Positions 17,564-30,200 of a stretch of 64,000 bases of DNA are shown piece by piece. The notes beneath the pieces were generated by a model. It searched no databases and was not told where the DNA came from. It saw nothing but the letters and a program-made list of their open reading frames with translations. Numbering within the stretch: the first letter of the stretch is position 1; every line of letters begins with the position of its first letter. The DNA comes from Styela clava (taxonomy: Eukaryota; Chordata; Ascidiacea; Stolidobranchia; Styelidae): NCBI RefSeq assembly GCF_964204865.1, contig NC_135252.1, positions 17,753,383 through 17,817,382 of the forward strand, read 5' to 3'. A program made the position numbers and the translations under genes.

Positions 17564-17877
17564 CAGGGCTACTCAACTGGCGGACCGCGGTCCGAATCCG
17601 GACCTTTCGGGTATTTGATTCGGACCGCGCATAAATCTTCATTTTGAATCAGTAGCCCCCCTTTTAAAATTTTCTTTATAAAATCACTTTTAGAGATTCA
17701 AAAATATATATGAAAAGAACTATAACGCCATAACAAACAATCTTGATTAGCTAATTATCATTAGTCGGCCGAGGAATTGCGTGTTTGATGCCGAAATATA
17801 ATTTCTGGAAAGTCCGGACCCAAATATTCTTGAAGTTTTGTATGCTGACCTTCGGTAAAAATAGTTGAGTAGCCCCG
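17564..17877 (+). mobile_element. hAT-like MITE, GGACCGCGGTCC family, copy 2
   Basis: Left end CAGGGCTACTCAACTGG, right end AGTTGAGTAGCCCCG, with a perfect target duplication GTCTATAG at 17556-17563 and 17878-17885. The 314-bp element has no transposase frame. Intact duplications and ends suggest a relatively young insertion. Confidence 0.9.
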
Positions 17878-19042
17878 GTCTATAGTACCGTTTCATGACG
17901 ATTTAGGTATTATCAGTCAGCGACTCACGGACAGCGGGAGAGAAACAATTAATATAACAGTGATGCACATCTTATTACAAGTTTATTACATACTTATTTT
18001 TTGTTAGCCCTGTCCTTTTAAATATTACAATTGATGCTATTCCAATTCATTACTCTGTGTTTACATATAAGAAAGCTATGCTTTAATATTTGTAGGCGAA
18101 GTTCAAGCCTCGGTGCCGGCACGGTGAAGGAAATTGACCACAAAATTTGTTGGAACGAAATTAGTTTCCATGACAGAATTAAGTGTTCTCAGATTTCATA
18201 AAAGTATCCCCACGTTCTGGGTGAAATATCCGATTCTATGAGAATTTTGAAAAATTGAAAGTTTTGTAGCGGCCTCAACCATAGCTGAAATTGTTTGGTC
18301 TATTAACCGCAAAGAAAAACGATTTTCGCAACATACTTCACTTCGTACGTAACAAAGTCACGTGATTAGCCTGGTCATGTGCTTTCCTGATTGACTGTGA
18401 TTATGAATAAGTCTAAACTGCAGCTGCGACATTGAACCATACGTTACATATTCGTGATTCAATTCGGAGCTAATCACTGGCTTTTTTACGAGTTTACACT
18501 GAAATTCAATACGAAATACCATTTTTACAAGTCATTTAAGAACAACAGAAAAACGAACGGTGGTACAATTTATTCAGTTGCGCATTGTAAGCGTGAGCGA
18601 GTAGATTCAATTCTTATCAAGGCATTCAGTTATTCATTAACTTTGTACAAAACATTTAGGCATACGTTCCGGCGTTTTACTATTGCGGTCGTCCCAAATT
18701 TCAGGCATTTCACAACATTTTCAACAAGATTTGTAAGCCATGATGACAATTATAGCCGTATAACAATGGTGAATGTTATCAAATGCATATGCTACAATTT
18801 CCAACATATCTCCAACCCAACCCAAAATTTTGCTCTTTGACTGACCAACTCGGCCGCCTATGAGCAACATATGATCGGCGCTAGTTAGACAAATTAAAGT
18901 TTCCCTTCTTTTTAAGATTGTTACTTATTTTTAAGTTGCGTGATTATTTTGTTTGATTTTCGTCAAGAAGATACACATAACCTAAATTTTAATGTTATAA
19001 AACAAAGTACGCGGGTTCCGGAGAGTCATAAATCCGATACTA

Positions 19043-19250
19043 TTGTTGGACACTGTATTCATTATTACTCACGGGAACACTGTTTTTAGCTTATTTCAAG
19101 CAGTTCCGCAATCAAATATCAGGCCTACATGTACGACTACTGGTAAGTTACCGCATATGGTTTTCGGGGAATTGATGATAAAATATTTAGTTTTGCCCTC
19201 CGTGTCCATATATTTGAGCATAGCTCTCTTATTATACTTTGAGGCATTCC
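19043..19250 (+). repeat. GTT-family fragment carrying the conserved core
   Basis: Bases 19202-19230 read GTGTCCATATATTTGAGCAT then AGCTCTCTT, the core shared with copies near 4445, 9098 (reversed), 21788 and 56920. The GTT tract is missing, so this is a partial copy. Confidence 0.5.
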
Positions 19251-19923
19251 AATCCCGGATGTTGTAAATGTTCGCCTATGACCAGACCTTAGTATTGCTT
19301 TTTCGCCAAATTCAAGCGTTTTCCGATTGTTTATTTATCCCGAACCTTAACGATCGCTGTTGCAGAAAAAGTGGACGTAACTTGCAATGAAACCGTTTCG
19401 AGCAATGAGAAAGTGTTGCAGCAAATTGTTTTTGGACTCGGATTCGAGACGAATCCACTCATATTTAGGATTCAGATTTAATATTATATTTTGCTTTTAC
19501 TAATTGGCTCCTCCGTTATGTGTGTTATCTATGTTGTATAGTCAATTATGTCAATATTTGTCGTCAAATGTTTATATAGGTCATAGGAAAACGACAAGAA
19601 AGCAAAACAAGAAATTTACTTGTGTGTACTAGAAATAATACTAGTATGGTTAGATTTTAACTGTAGCGTTCATTAGGCGTCGGATTAAGACGACGAGGGG
19701 CCCTAGGCTGAGCGATTGTTGAGGCTTCTCTTCACAACAATGACGTCTTCTAGAACAAGCTTTTAAAATTTAATAACGGGTTAAAATTGAATGTACAAGC
19801 CACAGGCTTCAGCCTCTCTTGCCCAATGGTACATTCGGGCCTGTTTGTAGATTAAATTTATGTAAGATGTTCAGTATGATTTCAATGCAACGAACAGATT
19901 TAAAAAAGCAACTACCGAATAAA

Positions 19924-22900
19924 ATGAAAGTAATTGTTGCGGGTTTCTCGAAAACTGGTACAAACACTATGGCGACTGCTCTTGGAATTCTTGGATATTC
20001 TGTCTATCACTGGGAGGATCATTTTATACATTTGGAGAAAGAGTGGTTAAAAGTCAGTCGTAAATATTTATTGGCCATTTGTCTCAAACCTATTTGCAGA
20101 AAATATCGTACTATATGGGTGTGTGACACATCGTGCTGAACGTTAGGAATACGCTTGCCACCGTACCTCTGATTACCCGGCGGGGGTTCGCAGGTTCCAA
20201 TCCAACGGGGATAATTATGTGGCCGGTTCGATATATGATTAAGCCGTCTTATTGACTTTCCTTTTCTCACGATAAATATGTAAATCCTATCCTATAGGTG
20301 TCACTTCTGCGTTAGTTTTTGTACCTTTGCCTTGAGCAAATACATGTTTGAATAAGTCTGAATTGAGAATGTTAGACGTTATATACACGCTCAAATCAAA
20401 TCTGTTTTAATTTTCACATAGATATTGAACGAAGGCGGAAGAACAGAAGATTTCTATCACATGTATAAAAATGTTGACGCGGCTGCTGGAATTCCATTTT
20501 CTATGTTTTGGGAAGAAATTTCAGAAGCGTTTCCTGAAGCCAAAGTACGTCGAACATGGGTCATTTTATTAAATTGCTGGCAATAAATTGCAAATAATAA
20601 ATTGCAGATATCTGGATACTGAATGATCTATAGAAGTGGTTCGCAACCTTTGTCGTTAAATTCCTTCCTTCGTCTATTTTTGAACTCCTTATTCTTTCAT
20701 CTCTGTGGAACAGAAAAAACTACTTTATATGTCCAATCTGCACAAGTCGATCTTCTGCTTTTGTACAATTCAAGTAGTATAGTATTAAGAATATTAGTGG
20801 TACTACAGCAAATACACAGCCAAAGCAGAAGCTCCCTGGAGCGGAACCACTCCCCGGTTGGGGAACGTTGTACCTATAAGAATTTATGATTGGAATGCAA
20901 GCAAACAAAAGTATTATGCTGATTCCCAGTAACTAATTTTACATTAGAAAAAGTTTTTTTTTCAATTATATCGACATTTTATTTGTATGATTGCAGACTG
21001 TCAATTATGATAGGTCAAAGAAAAGTAAAGATGTTCTCTTGTTATGATTCAGATAATTTTTCTCCAGCGATCAAGTGAGGATGAATGGGAAGAAAGTGCT
21101 ATAAATCAGTTGAAAAAGTTTAATAAAGATTGGAAATTCCGATTGCTTCCAATCTTTTCTTACACTGGATACAAATTTTTTAATTATCTTGCGGTTATCA
21201 GTAAGTTCATTCAATTTCTACGTCTGTTTCCTTTACATTACTTTAATTTTGTTATCTCGGAAAAATTTGATACTCCTGTAGTATGCGAACCAAGATGGCG
21301 GACACCGGATCGTTGTATGTGTACCAGGTCAGGGTTAGACCATAATTTCAGGTACAAATACTACGGGAGTCACTTGGCTAGTCCCCGAACTCGTAATAGA
21401 ACTAAAATAAGGAAAATTAGAATAAAATTATGGCTTAACCCCAACCTGGTACACATACTACGTTCCGGTGACCGCCATCTTAATTAATATACTACATGAG
21501 TACCATTTATTGTCCAGAAATTTTCCTGGCAAACAGGTCGAACTCCATAAAAATTTACATGCCAGTGCAATGGTGTCTCCCTGTCAATAGCCTTGTTAAA
21601 CACGAGGTGGGGCTATGGATCGTTTTGTTATTATGTTGTTGTTGTTGTTAGTTTTTTTCTTGTTGTTGTGAATCATCGTTTTTCTCCTAAATCACTTATT
21701 CAATTGCCTTGAATTTTCAGTGGTCAACGGTTGTTGTTGTTGCTATTACTTTGATATTAGATTTGAAATTACTTCGTTTTGGCATTCGTGTCTATATATT
21801 TGAGCATTGCTTTCCTGTTTTCAAATTACACCTTTTTAATTAGCGTGAAACTATGCATTCCATATATCAGCATAATAGAGCATATTCTACAGTTGGATAT
21901 TTGTGCTCATTATATTTAATTATAATTTTTTTTAGATCGAGTTGTATATGGTAACCTTAGCGTTCTACCATGGAATTTTTGTAATGCTATAAGTCCTATC
22001 GTTGCCAGAAAAAGATATCGGGATCATTGCTGTTCTGTCCTGACGGCAAGTGATTATTTTACTCTAATAGTTTTTACTTTGACTTATTATTCCGATGGCT
22101 GTCCAAACCTTCTATATTTATAAATTATCAAATTTATTAAATACGACCAAGCAGAGTGTCCAGAGCAGGGGTCACCAACCTTTTCGAAGCCGAGGGCTAC
22201 TTTCTGGGTAAACCAGTTCAATGTACACTTCTAAAAAAGTTTAGTCGATTAAGCCTAAACTATCAATAATTACTGGTATTTAGTCAAGTAGAGACACTGA
22301 TAAACTCTAGGATTCTTCAGAAAATCAAGCGATATCACAACGTTGAAATAAATTTCTATCAATGACACTTGCGTTGCATTTTAAAACTGAGTGTTTTCAA
22401 ATTGGTTTTAAAGTGATCACTACTATAATATCCTAGGAAACTGAAATGTACCTGGGTTATTTGCAAACACTCTGCACAGGCCTAAGATGAAATGGACCAA
22501 ATTAACAGTTGTACTACCAAATGTTACAGAGGCGCGTTTCTTGACACTGTAACACTGAGCGAGACTTGCAGATCATCAGAAAGGCGTGTTCCGTGTTTGT
22601 TTCTGGTGAAGTAAATATGAAAAAATGTTGATTCACAAAGATAGGTTGAACCAAACAATAGTCTCAATATAAACCCAATATTTGTCATCGTCAGGGGCAG
22701 CCCTGCCTTTACGGCCGACCAGCAGCAAAATTTCACCTGCCATTGGTTTTCAATTCGCTGCCGCTGTAACGGCAGCTCTCCATTGGTGTGTGGCAGCTAA
22801 AAAGTCTGTCGCCGTGGGTTTTGGCTTGGCCATAGCGGGCCATGGTTCGGGAATACCGCCGTGGTTTTGCGGCAGATTTAGACGCAACAAAATACTTAAA

Positions 22901-23538
22901 ACTGAACTTGAAAAAACGCGTATTAGTGGAAGGTGATATCTGTGTGATGACATAATTGGAAGACTATTGAATGACCCGTCACATTGCTGAGGTCAAATCA
23001 GGTTAATTGTTACAAAAATTAATATAGTGCCAAACACTTCCCACACGGTTCCCATATAAGTGTGATTAGTACAAGAATAGCAGAACAAAAATTAATTGAT
23101 GTAGCTTACTGATAAGCGCCGTTATTGCTAAATCTGTAACATCCTCTGAACACCCATTGATTCACTATAAAATTTTCCGGCTCTGACATTTTAATTTTAG
23201 GATTCATTTATTTATTATTCACACTTTTTTATTAATCTTGGGATTTGACTTGATAAACGAACAACTTATACACGTTCATCAATATATGATTTCAGAGAGC
23301 GCCAAAAGATCGTTTGCTAATCTGCGACCTGAAAAGAGGCTGGAAGCCGTTGTGTGAATTCCTGCAGAAAGAGATACCTGATACTCCTTTTCCACACGAA
23401 AATAAAAGAGGAACACTGGTTAAAACTGGGACGGAAAGAAATGCAATGTTTAGAAAAATGCAAACTGAAATGATATTTAGCTTAACTATTATTGCAGTGA
23501 TAGTTTGCACACTATTTCTTGTACTCCTATTGCAATAA
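19924..23538 (+). CDS. Tail-anchored P-loop sulfotransferase-like protein, paralogue 3
   Basis: Exons 19924-20052, 20422-20544, 21053-21200, 21936-22045, 23296-23538, phases 0-0-1-0, 250 residues. The PAPS loop is GFSKTGTNTM, the core PFSMFWEEISEAFPEAK then IIFLQRSSEDEWEES, and the C-terminal signature TPFPHEN precedes a hydrophobic anchor ending VLLLQ. An in-frame ATG lies upstream at 19819, but the start at 19924 matches all paralogues. It is the most divergent member: HWEDH replaces the E-H-H of the others, and the stretch between PFPHEN and the anchor differs (NKRGTLVKTGTERNAMF). Intron 4 uses a GC donor (GCAAGT). Introns 1-4 all contain repeats. Function is inferred from the family only. 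Confidence 0.9.
20132..20298 (+). repeat. tRNA-derived SINE-like element, copy 1
   Basis: A tRNA-like head shows an A-box-like ACGTTAGGAATACGC and a B-box-like GGTTCCAATCC. It is followed by a body with GGTTCGATATATGATTAAGC and a tail of short ATCCT repeats. That order is typical of tRNA-derived SINEs. It lies in intron 1 of paralogue 3. Confidence 0.6.
20633..20870 (+). mobile_element. hAT-like element of the CTTTTGTACAGTT family
   Basis: Left end AGTGGTTCGCAACC, right end GGTTGGGGAACGTTG, so inverted ends are present. Flanks GATCTATA and TACCTATA agree in 6 of 8 bases, a decayed target duplication. Inner blocks match 14775-15070. It sits in intron 2 of paralogue 3. Confidence 0.7.
21270..21504 (+). 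mobile_element. GGTACTCCCG MITE, copy 1
   Basis: It begins GATACTCCTGTAGTATGCG and ends CTACATGAGTACC. The inner arms contain AACCAAGATGGCGGACACCG and its inverted partner. Its centre (CTAGTCCCCGAACTCGTAAT) is shared with copies at 25251, 28099 and 33605. The flanks show no clear duplication. It spans the end of intron 3 sequence in paralogue 3. Confidence 0.8.
21609..21830 (+). repeat. GTT-rich dispersed repeat, copy
   Basis: It starts with ATGGATCGTTTTGTTATTAT, followed by GTTGTTGTTGTT, a TTGAATTTTCAGTGGTCAAC block and the core beginning near 21788. It lies in intron 3 of paralogue 3, next to a GGTACTCCCG MITE. Confidence 0.6.
22166..22200 (+). mobile_element. Single hAT-like terminus
   Basis: CAGGGGTCACCAACC is a characteristic hAT end followed by CTTTTCGAAGCC. 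No matching inverted end was found downstream, so only the left end is annotated. It is in intron 4 of paralogue 3. Confidence 0.4.
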
Positions 23539-24228
23539 TACGTGGATGACTCATAAAAATAAGATGTGTTGAAGCGAGATAAACAATAGTTATCTAAGAA
23601 AATGTTTTTAATTCATCTTTCAACTCAAAATCTCTTTCTCGCGCATGAACTAAAAACAAAAGGTTCATGCAAAAAAATATGGATATTAGAGAGGTCTAGG
23701 TTACGGTTTTATATAAGCACAACTTTCCTATATATTGCTGTGCATAAACACAGTTACGACTCGTTAATCATTGACTTCATCAGAAATACCATGTTGCAGG
23801 CAATTTGTTTGAGTAAGACTTTTAACTATATTTAACACTGCATAAAGCAGTTTATATGTTATACCATTTCACAGTAACTTATTGCAGTCATTCCCCATAG
23901 ACATACTATTGTACTATATTTGAAAATTAATTTAAGCGACACAGCATAACTCCATAATAGATAACATATTCATTCAGTATTAAACTTAATGTGCAATACA
24001 CCAATATCCGTTAATTCCAATGTGACGATAACGATAGAATGCTCGTTTATTTGATCTTGAGTATTCCGTGAATATGATAGGCATGTTGCAAACACCGTAA
24101 ATCATCCAACACCGTTGTTTCCTAGTATTTAAACACAACTTAATAATGAACATGGTACTTTGCAGACAGCTGTCACGAACCATAAATTTTCAGATCGCGT
24201 AATAAAAGTTATAAGAAAGTAGAGAAAG

Positions 24229-24470
24229 AAGTGGTTTGTTTGTTAAATTTGTTCCTTCGCCTATATTGGAACTTCGTTTTCTTCCCTCAAATTACATGAT
24301 AACTACTTCAATTGTTCAATCCTTAATGAATCCTTAACAATGAGTCCTATACTCACGCTTTTGTACAGTTTAAGTAGTTTATGTGTGTACAAATAAGCAT
24401 TGTAGTAACTATAATAAAGAAAGAAGGTATGTTCGTATAGGTGTACCAAAGCAAATACAGAAACCATATA
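24229..24470 (+). mobile_element. Decayed hAT-like element, CTTTTGTACAGTT family
   Basis: Blocks TTCCTTCGCCTATATTGGAA and CTTTTGTACAGTTTAAGTAG match the copies at 14775 and 20633 in order and orientation. Both ends are eroded, so the boundaries are approximate. Confidence 0.55.
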
Positions 24471-25096
24471 TATATAGTCAATTCTAGTTTTCTGGAAAGG
24501 CGCGGTTTGTGATGGAAATTACCCACGGAAGATGTCTTCGGGAAGAAAACAATTCACCATTAGAGCTTAGACGGATGCGTTTCGGGTAAAGAATGAAGTC
24601 TGTAACTGAATAGAAAGTACCGACAGTAAAAAGAGAAAAGACTGTCATAAAAACAGGAAGTCGATAATAAGTGAGGGCATTCAAGACAGAATTCACACGA
24701 CTAATATATATTGGATGGATATGGGATAGCACATTTAGGGCTGGGAATAGTTAACCGGTTCATCAGTTCACCGTTTTAGTTGCCTAACGGTCACGATTAA
24801 CTTTGAGCGCAAATCGTCATCCAAGGTAGCACTCGATTTCTAATGTAAATTATAGGAATAAAAATTAATTCGCACGGAATTGTGATGCGGACATCAACAC
24901 CAACGGCGGTTAGCCGGGTAACCGATCAATGTGTGAAATGACCAGTATATATATATATATATATATAGCCAATTGCTTCTCTGTTTCGAATAATCATGAG
25001 TGCACTTGATTCAAGTATACAATACAGAAATGTTTAGCTAAAGCTGGTGAGTCCGCATGGTCAGTAGACCTATCACGTGCAATACAGACTAGGAAA

Positions 25097-25229
25097 GGGT
25101 AACGAGCAAAATTGGCAGAAACCTTGGTGAAACGAAGCCCGATCTTTAACAGATAAAAAATGGAATGATGGTGTGATTGGACCGATCATATGTTATTTTG
25201 GTTTTACTTGTGCATAGGACTTGCTGTAG
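25097..25229 (+). pseudogene. Relic of a sulfotransferase-like last exon
   Basis: Reading from about 25110, the frame gives KLAETLVKRSPIFNR, matching the conserved stretch before the membrane anchor of the intact paralogues, then stops. Further DNA matches the anchor-coding part (TGTGATTGGACCGATCATAT) after a small deletion that breaks the frame. The end keeps the TAG position. The upstream part of exon 5 and exons 1-4 were not found. A GGTACTCCCG MITE lies just 21 bases downstream. Confidence 0.75.
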
Positions 25230-25250
25230 TATCACTATGGTACAATATTT

Positions 25251-25474
25251 GGTACTCCCGAAGTATGTGAACCAAGATGGCGGAGACCGGAACGTAGTAT
25301 GTGTACTAAGTTAGGCCATAATTTCAGGTACAAATACTACGGGAGTCACTTGGCTAGTCGCCGAACTCGTAATAGAACTAAAATAAGGAAAATTTGAAAA
25401 AAAAATATGGCCCAACTGGTACACATACTACGTTCCGGTGTCCGCCATCCTAGTTCACATACTTCGGGAGTACC
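25251..25474 (+). mobile_element. GGTACTCCCG MITE, copy 2
   Basis: Nearly full termini: GGTACTCCCGAAGTATGTG and the inverted CACATACTTCGGGAGTACC. Flanks CAATATTT and CATAATTT agree in 6 of 8 bases. The right arm has lost part of the GGTTAGGG segment. Confidence 0.85.
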
Positions 25475-26270
25475 CATAATTTTCATGTATATAATTGTTT
25501 TGAATGGTGACAAGACATACCTTACGTAAATATATATCACATAACTTTCGGAATGCTGAATATAACACTAGTCGTCAGCTGTAAATTTTTCGTGATGTCT
25601 TTCTATTACCCATCCTAATATTTATGTAAGAATAACTATATATATATATCGAATATTCAACCATCCAGGTTTAGACAACTCGCAAAATATCCGCTGGAAT
25701 GAGTGTAGTTTAGTTACCTTTGTAAAGTTCTGGTTTCGGCTCTGATTTTGAAATGCTGTTGACAAAAGCTTGCAGAATCATGTGGGCAGGTTTGCAAAAT
25801 TTAAAAACCACGGGAACAGATGAAGGAAACTTTTTCAAACTTCATAGGTTGACCATTTGCATTTATCAACAGGTTTATTATAACCTCAATATGGTTGTAT
25901 TCTATATATACGACTTGTAGACGATAAGATCATAATCAGATTATTTGTTGTAGAATAGCTTCAATTTTCTGCTTACATTCCGTTAAACTGTACGCCCCAG
26001 GGGATTATATTCAACAGTTTAACAATTAGTTAGAATCATGGTTTTCAGATAAAATGTTTAATTGCGGTTGCTTAAAGTCACCCAAGGTTTACATAATAAA
26101 TCTGAAATAATATTTGATTTTTATTGCCTAGCGTAGTATGTTGCCGTCTGGCAAAGTGATAAAGACGATGATGTTTCTTCTTATTTCACGCATTGAGTTA
26201 AATCGAGTACATTTCACCATGGAGTTTGGATAGAAATCTCGCACAATAAAAAATACTTATCATCTATTAC

Positions 26271-26633
26271 CAGCGGTTCCCAAAGGGTGCGGCGCATTAG
26301 TGCGTCTTGACGAGTGGGTAGGTGCGCCGCGAAAATTGACAAAATATTTTAGATAGTGTATTTATTATAAATGTTCTTTTGTTCCTTATTTTAAATGTTG
26401 CGTATATAAATCAATAAATCCCTTTTTTACGCCGTTTACTTCCTGTTACGTAGTGTCTGCCTCTAATGTTACGTAACAATAGAACGATAAACTACTTTGT
26501 GCAATTTCGTGAGCTGCAGTTCATATATCTAAAGAACAGAGTTTAGCGAATATGGGTGATTTTTCCAGCATTTCGAAGAAAAATCGAGCAGAGATGAGGA
26601 AGAAGGGTTGAACAAAAGGTTTGGGAATCGTTG
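26271..26633 (+). mobile_element. hAT-like MITE (CAGCGGTTCCC family) with 9-bp direct flanks
   Basis: Left end CAGCGGTTCCCAAAG, right end TTTGGGAATCGTTG. Both flanks read ATCTATTAC (26262-26270 and 26634-26642), an 8-bp duplication plus one chance or extra base. The inner sequence is shared, reversed, with 34697-35215. No transposase frame. Confidence 0.85.
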
Positions 26634-27293
26634 ATCTATTACTTTTCAGGACGAAAAGGAACCGTAATTCCGCATGTGTTCGAGGGTGATAGTTTTTATT
26701 TTTTTTTCCAAGACACCATTTGGTATTTGAACTAAACCAATCATGTGATATTGCCAACTAAAATTGCGATGTCTTGGGTATAACCAGATCACCAGTAGAC
26801 AAAAATAATATAGGTTGATATAAGACAAAGCAATAAGACAGTAAAACACAGCCTATCGTGAGACTTCAAAACGCTAGAATGAATAACAAGCACGCAGGCA
26901 GGTAAAAGCAAGTAGCTATTGCTTGAATGCGATTTTGACATCATAATCGCAAAGTTCGTGGGGAAAACAGCAAGCTATGACGCAAATACATAACAGAAAT
27001 TCGACAGAAATGTTAGATTCGATGAAACACCGCTCCACGTTTTAAAATAGAAAATTTGGGGGAGTATGATTTAAAATTTGAATTGTAAGCGCAACCTGTA
27101 TTCTTGGCACTAACTGAATACACACTATTGTTTCAATATATATTATATATATATATGCGTCATTTATCGGACGAAATAAATTTTTAAAAATGATGTCGTT
27201 ATATTTCTTAAATCAAAATGTTTTTGCTTTTATCGGAAGTTTTCAGGAGCGTATCGTTTTATCTAGTTTTATAAACGAAATAGCACATACAAT

Positions 27294-30200
27294 ATGAAGG
27301 TGATCGTGGCAGGGTTCATCAAGACCGGAACCAAAACAATGGCCGCTGTTCTTGATATTCTCGGATATTCGGTTTACGATCTGGAACATCATTTCTATTA
27401 TCTGGAAAAAGATTGGCAGAAGGTAGGCATCGATATATTAAACCACGAAAAGGTGAAAGGGGAGGTTGCATAACTTCGATTGAAAATATATAAGCACAAC
27501 ATCCTCTTAATATAAATATCCCGTTTATGATGATATTCATGACGCCATTAATAATGCTTTATTTGTGTTGCTTGATGTCGCTGCTGAGCTCTTTCTCCTT
27601 TGCTGGAATACATGCTACCTAGTGCTTAGGTTTATGATTTGTATATTTGTATTTGTATTCGTGTGTTCACAGTTGAACTTCCGCACAAACTATATCTCTA
27701 ACTTTTTTACTTCATATAATAAAAATAACAATCCAAAAAATACATTGTGATTGTATTGGCCTGGCGACTAACTGACTTTTTTAGCCATCTCGATATTGGA
27801 TATACACGCATTAATGTTATAGCCTACGCCATGTTGTCAATACATCAAAAAACCAACAAAAATGTTGTCCGTTTTTTGACTCGTGAGGTAGCAGTGTTCT
27901 TCCAAATAACCGCTTCAATTATATTAGATCTTGAAAGAAGGCGGAACAAAGGAAGATTTCCACCGAATGTACAAAGATGTTGATGTTGGAGTCGATGTCC
28001 CGTTCGTAATATTTTGGGAAGAAATATTGGAAGCGTTCCCGGATGCTAAGGTTACCTTCAATAGCTTGGATATTGTGTTTTCTATTTATAAGATAATGGG
28101 TCCTTCAAGTATGTGAACCAGGATGGGGGTTAGGCCATAAATATATTCCAATTATCCTTAGTTCTATTACGAGTTCGGGGACTAGCCAAGTGACTCCCGT
28201 AGTATCTGTACCTGGAATTATGGCCTAACTCTAACCTGGTACACATACTACGTTCCGGTGTCCGCCATCTTGGTTCACATACTTCGGGAGCGCCAGATAA
28301 TGAAACTTCTGCAAACAAGCAAAGAGGGAGATGTTTTATTTCTGAAACATTTCTTCTATCTTTTTTATCATAATGAAGTGGGATTGTAGTGAATACGGTG
28401 TCCGTGCTTTTTCACTGATTGATTTTTTAATCTATTTGGACTGATTACACATCTGATTTTACATCTCCTTGATAACGGTGATAACGCTTTTCAAGATAAT
28501 ATTTCTTCAACGAACGAGCGAAGATGTCTGGCAGAAGAGTGTCGAAAATCAAGTAAAAATGTTCAACAAAAATTGGTTGTTCAGATCTCTCTCTGTTCTA
28601 TCCTACACAGGATACAAATTCTTTGCTCATGTAGGCCTCGTCAGTGAGTATGTTACTGTCTTGCGCAGGGGTGTGCAACCTTTATTACAGGAGGGCCAGA
28701 TACAAGTAACTGGGTGAAGCCGCGGAACGCGGGCACATTTATTTAAGATAGCGTTTCCCGTAGTTGCCGGCACAAAAAATTGTTACTTTTTGTTATTGAG
28801 CTTACGGCATTGTTACGAGTCCTTACAAAAATGGTGAGTTAAAACGCATACATTTCTAAAGAAAACTGCTTTTCAAATTTATTGTCACACTGACTTTGAG
28901 AAACAAGTCTTTATAACATTGCGTATTTTGCTAGCTAGTTTTGCTCATATGACAGTGGCGCTTAGGTACCGGTATAGGCTTTACGATGCAAATTGGAATC
29001 GCTCGCATATACCACGTTAAAGAAATTAAAAACTCGTTTCGCGGACACACCATTCAAAATTGTCACTTCTCTGCTAGTACAATTTCTCCGCACAATTTTT
29101 CTTTGTGGGCGCATTTGGCCCGCGGGCCGCAGTTTGCACATCCCTGGTCTTGTGCTTTAAAGACGATCAATATACATTGGAATCAAAACATTGGAATCAA
29201 ATGTTCCCATAAAACCATAAACTTCTTCCAATCATCATACAACCACCTTGTAATTTTTAAACATAAAAATTCAATAAGTCACAAAAATGAGTATGAGATC
29301 GATACCAAGGTGGCACCAAAAATGTGTTCAAAAATAACAACTTTATTGCTCATGTCATCAAATAAGCCGGACAAATGGCATTTTAAACCGCACTGACAAA
29401 GTGAAAGGCTATTTATATTTTTTGTACAATTATTGAAACAGATATCAGATACCATGTTTTTTTAGTTACATATGTTGTTTTCTAAACTTCATATTCTATA
29501 TTTCCGAGATCGCATAATGTTCGGCAACCATACTTTCTTTCCCTGGAATGTTTTCAATGGAATCAGCAGCACTGTTACCAAAAAAAGATACCGTGATCAC
29601 TGCAGTTCAGTTTTGGAGGTGGGTTATATATTAGTATTAGCTTATTGACACACAATGGACCTATAGATCGTTTTGCAAGAAGTTTGCTCTTGTCATGTCT
29701 GGGGTTTTATTGTGAATAAAAACGCTTTTCGCCGCAACCAAGGAAATAATTAATTTCAAATTTTCGGTAACTAAAGAAGTAGCTAGAGGAATGTCATTCA
29801 TATGTTTTTCATACCACTCTGATTGATACGGAGCTTGATATTTTGAATCACGTTTGAGATTTTGAGGGCATTGCGCGACCTACTGGCATTCCATTACGCT
29901 TGTCCGCCGACGACCTTTTGAGAAAACTCAGTGCTAAGGCGTTGCGGACTTACTGATGTTTAGAGAAATAGATGGATTTCATTTCGAATGCGACGTTTTA
30001 TGCCCGCAAGCCTTATTAGTCAGTAAAGGGCGATATTCTTATTTAAGCACACGATAGCAATAATGCACAATGGGAAACACGAATAAGGCCGAAAATTTAA
30101 GAGAAGACACGTAATTAATTTCGTCTCATATTATATTACCAATGCGCCTAACTTCGGACTCTTACTAATTACAAATAAAAAAATTTTAACTTATAGTTCT

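Larger units (their letters stand above)
16238..19923. other. Divergent spacer in the middle of the sulfotransferase-like cluster
   Basis: The genes on either side point away from each other, so this 3.7 kb must hold the promoters of paralogues 2 and 3. It contains the MITE at 17564-17877, a GT/GC-rich simple repeat near 16687-16722 and a GTT-family fragment near 19043-19250. No intact extra family exon was seen. Confidence 0.5.
23539..27293. other. Spacer between sulfotransferase-like paralogues 3 and 4
   Basis: It contains a decayed family exon (25097-25229), two MITEs (25251-25474, 26271-26633), an AT-rich family element (24229-24470) and AT microsatellites at about 24950-24967 and 27136-27158. 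No intact additional gene was found. Confidence 0.5.

Noticed and set aside
22682-22953. Overlapping ORFs on both strands (84 and 67 codons)
   Set aside because: They come from the GC-rich island in an intron, where stop codons are rare by composition. No splice sites or domains support them.
24950-24967. AT dinucleotide runs (also near 27136 and 55806) as promoters or origins
   Set aside because: They are plain microsatellites; nothing around them suggests a TATA box or origin.
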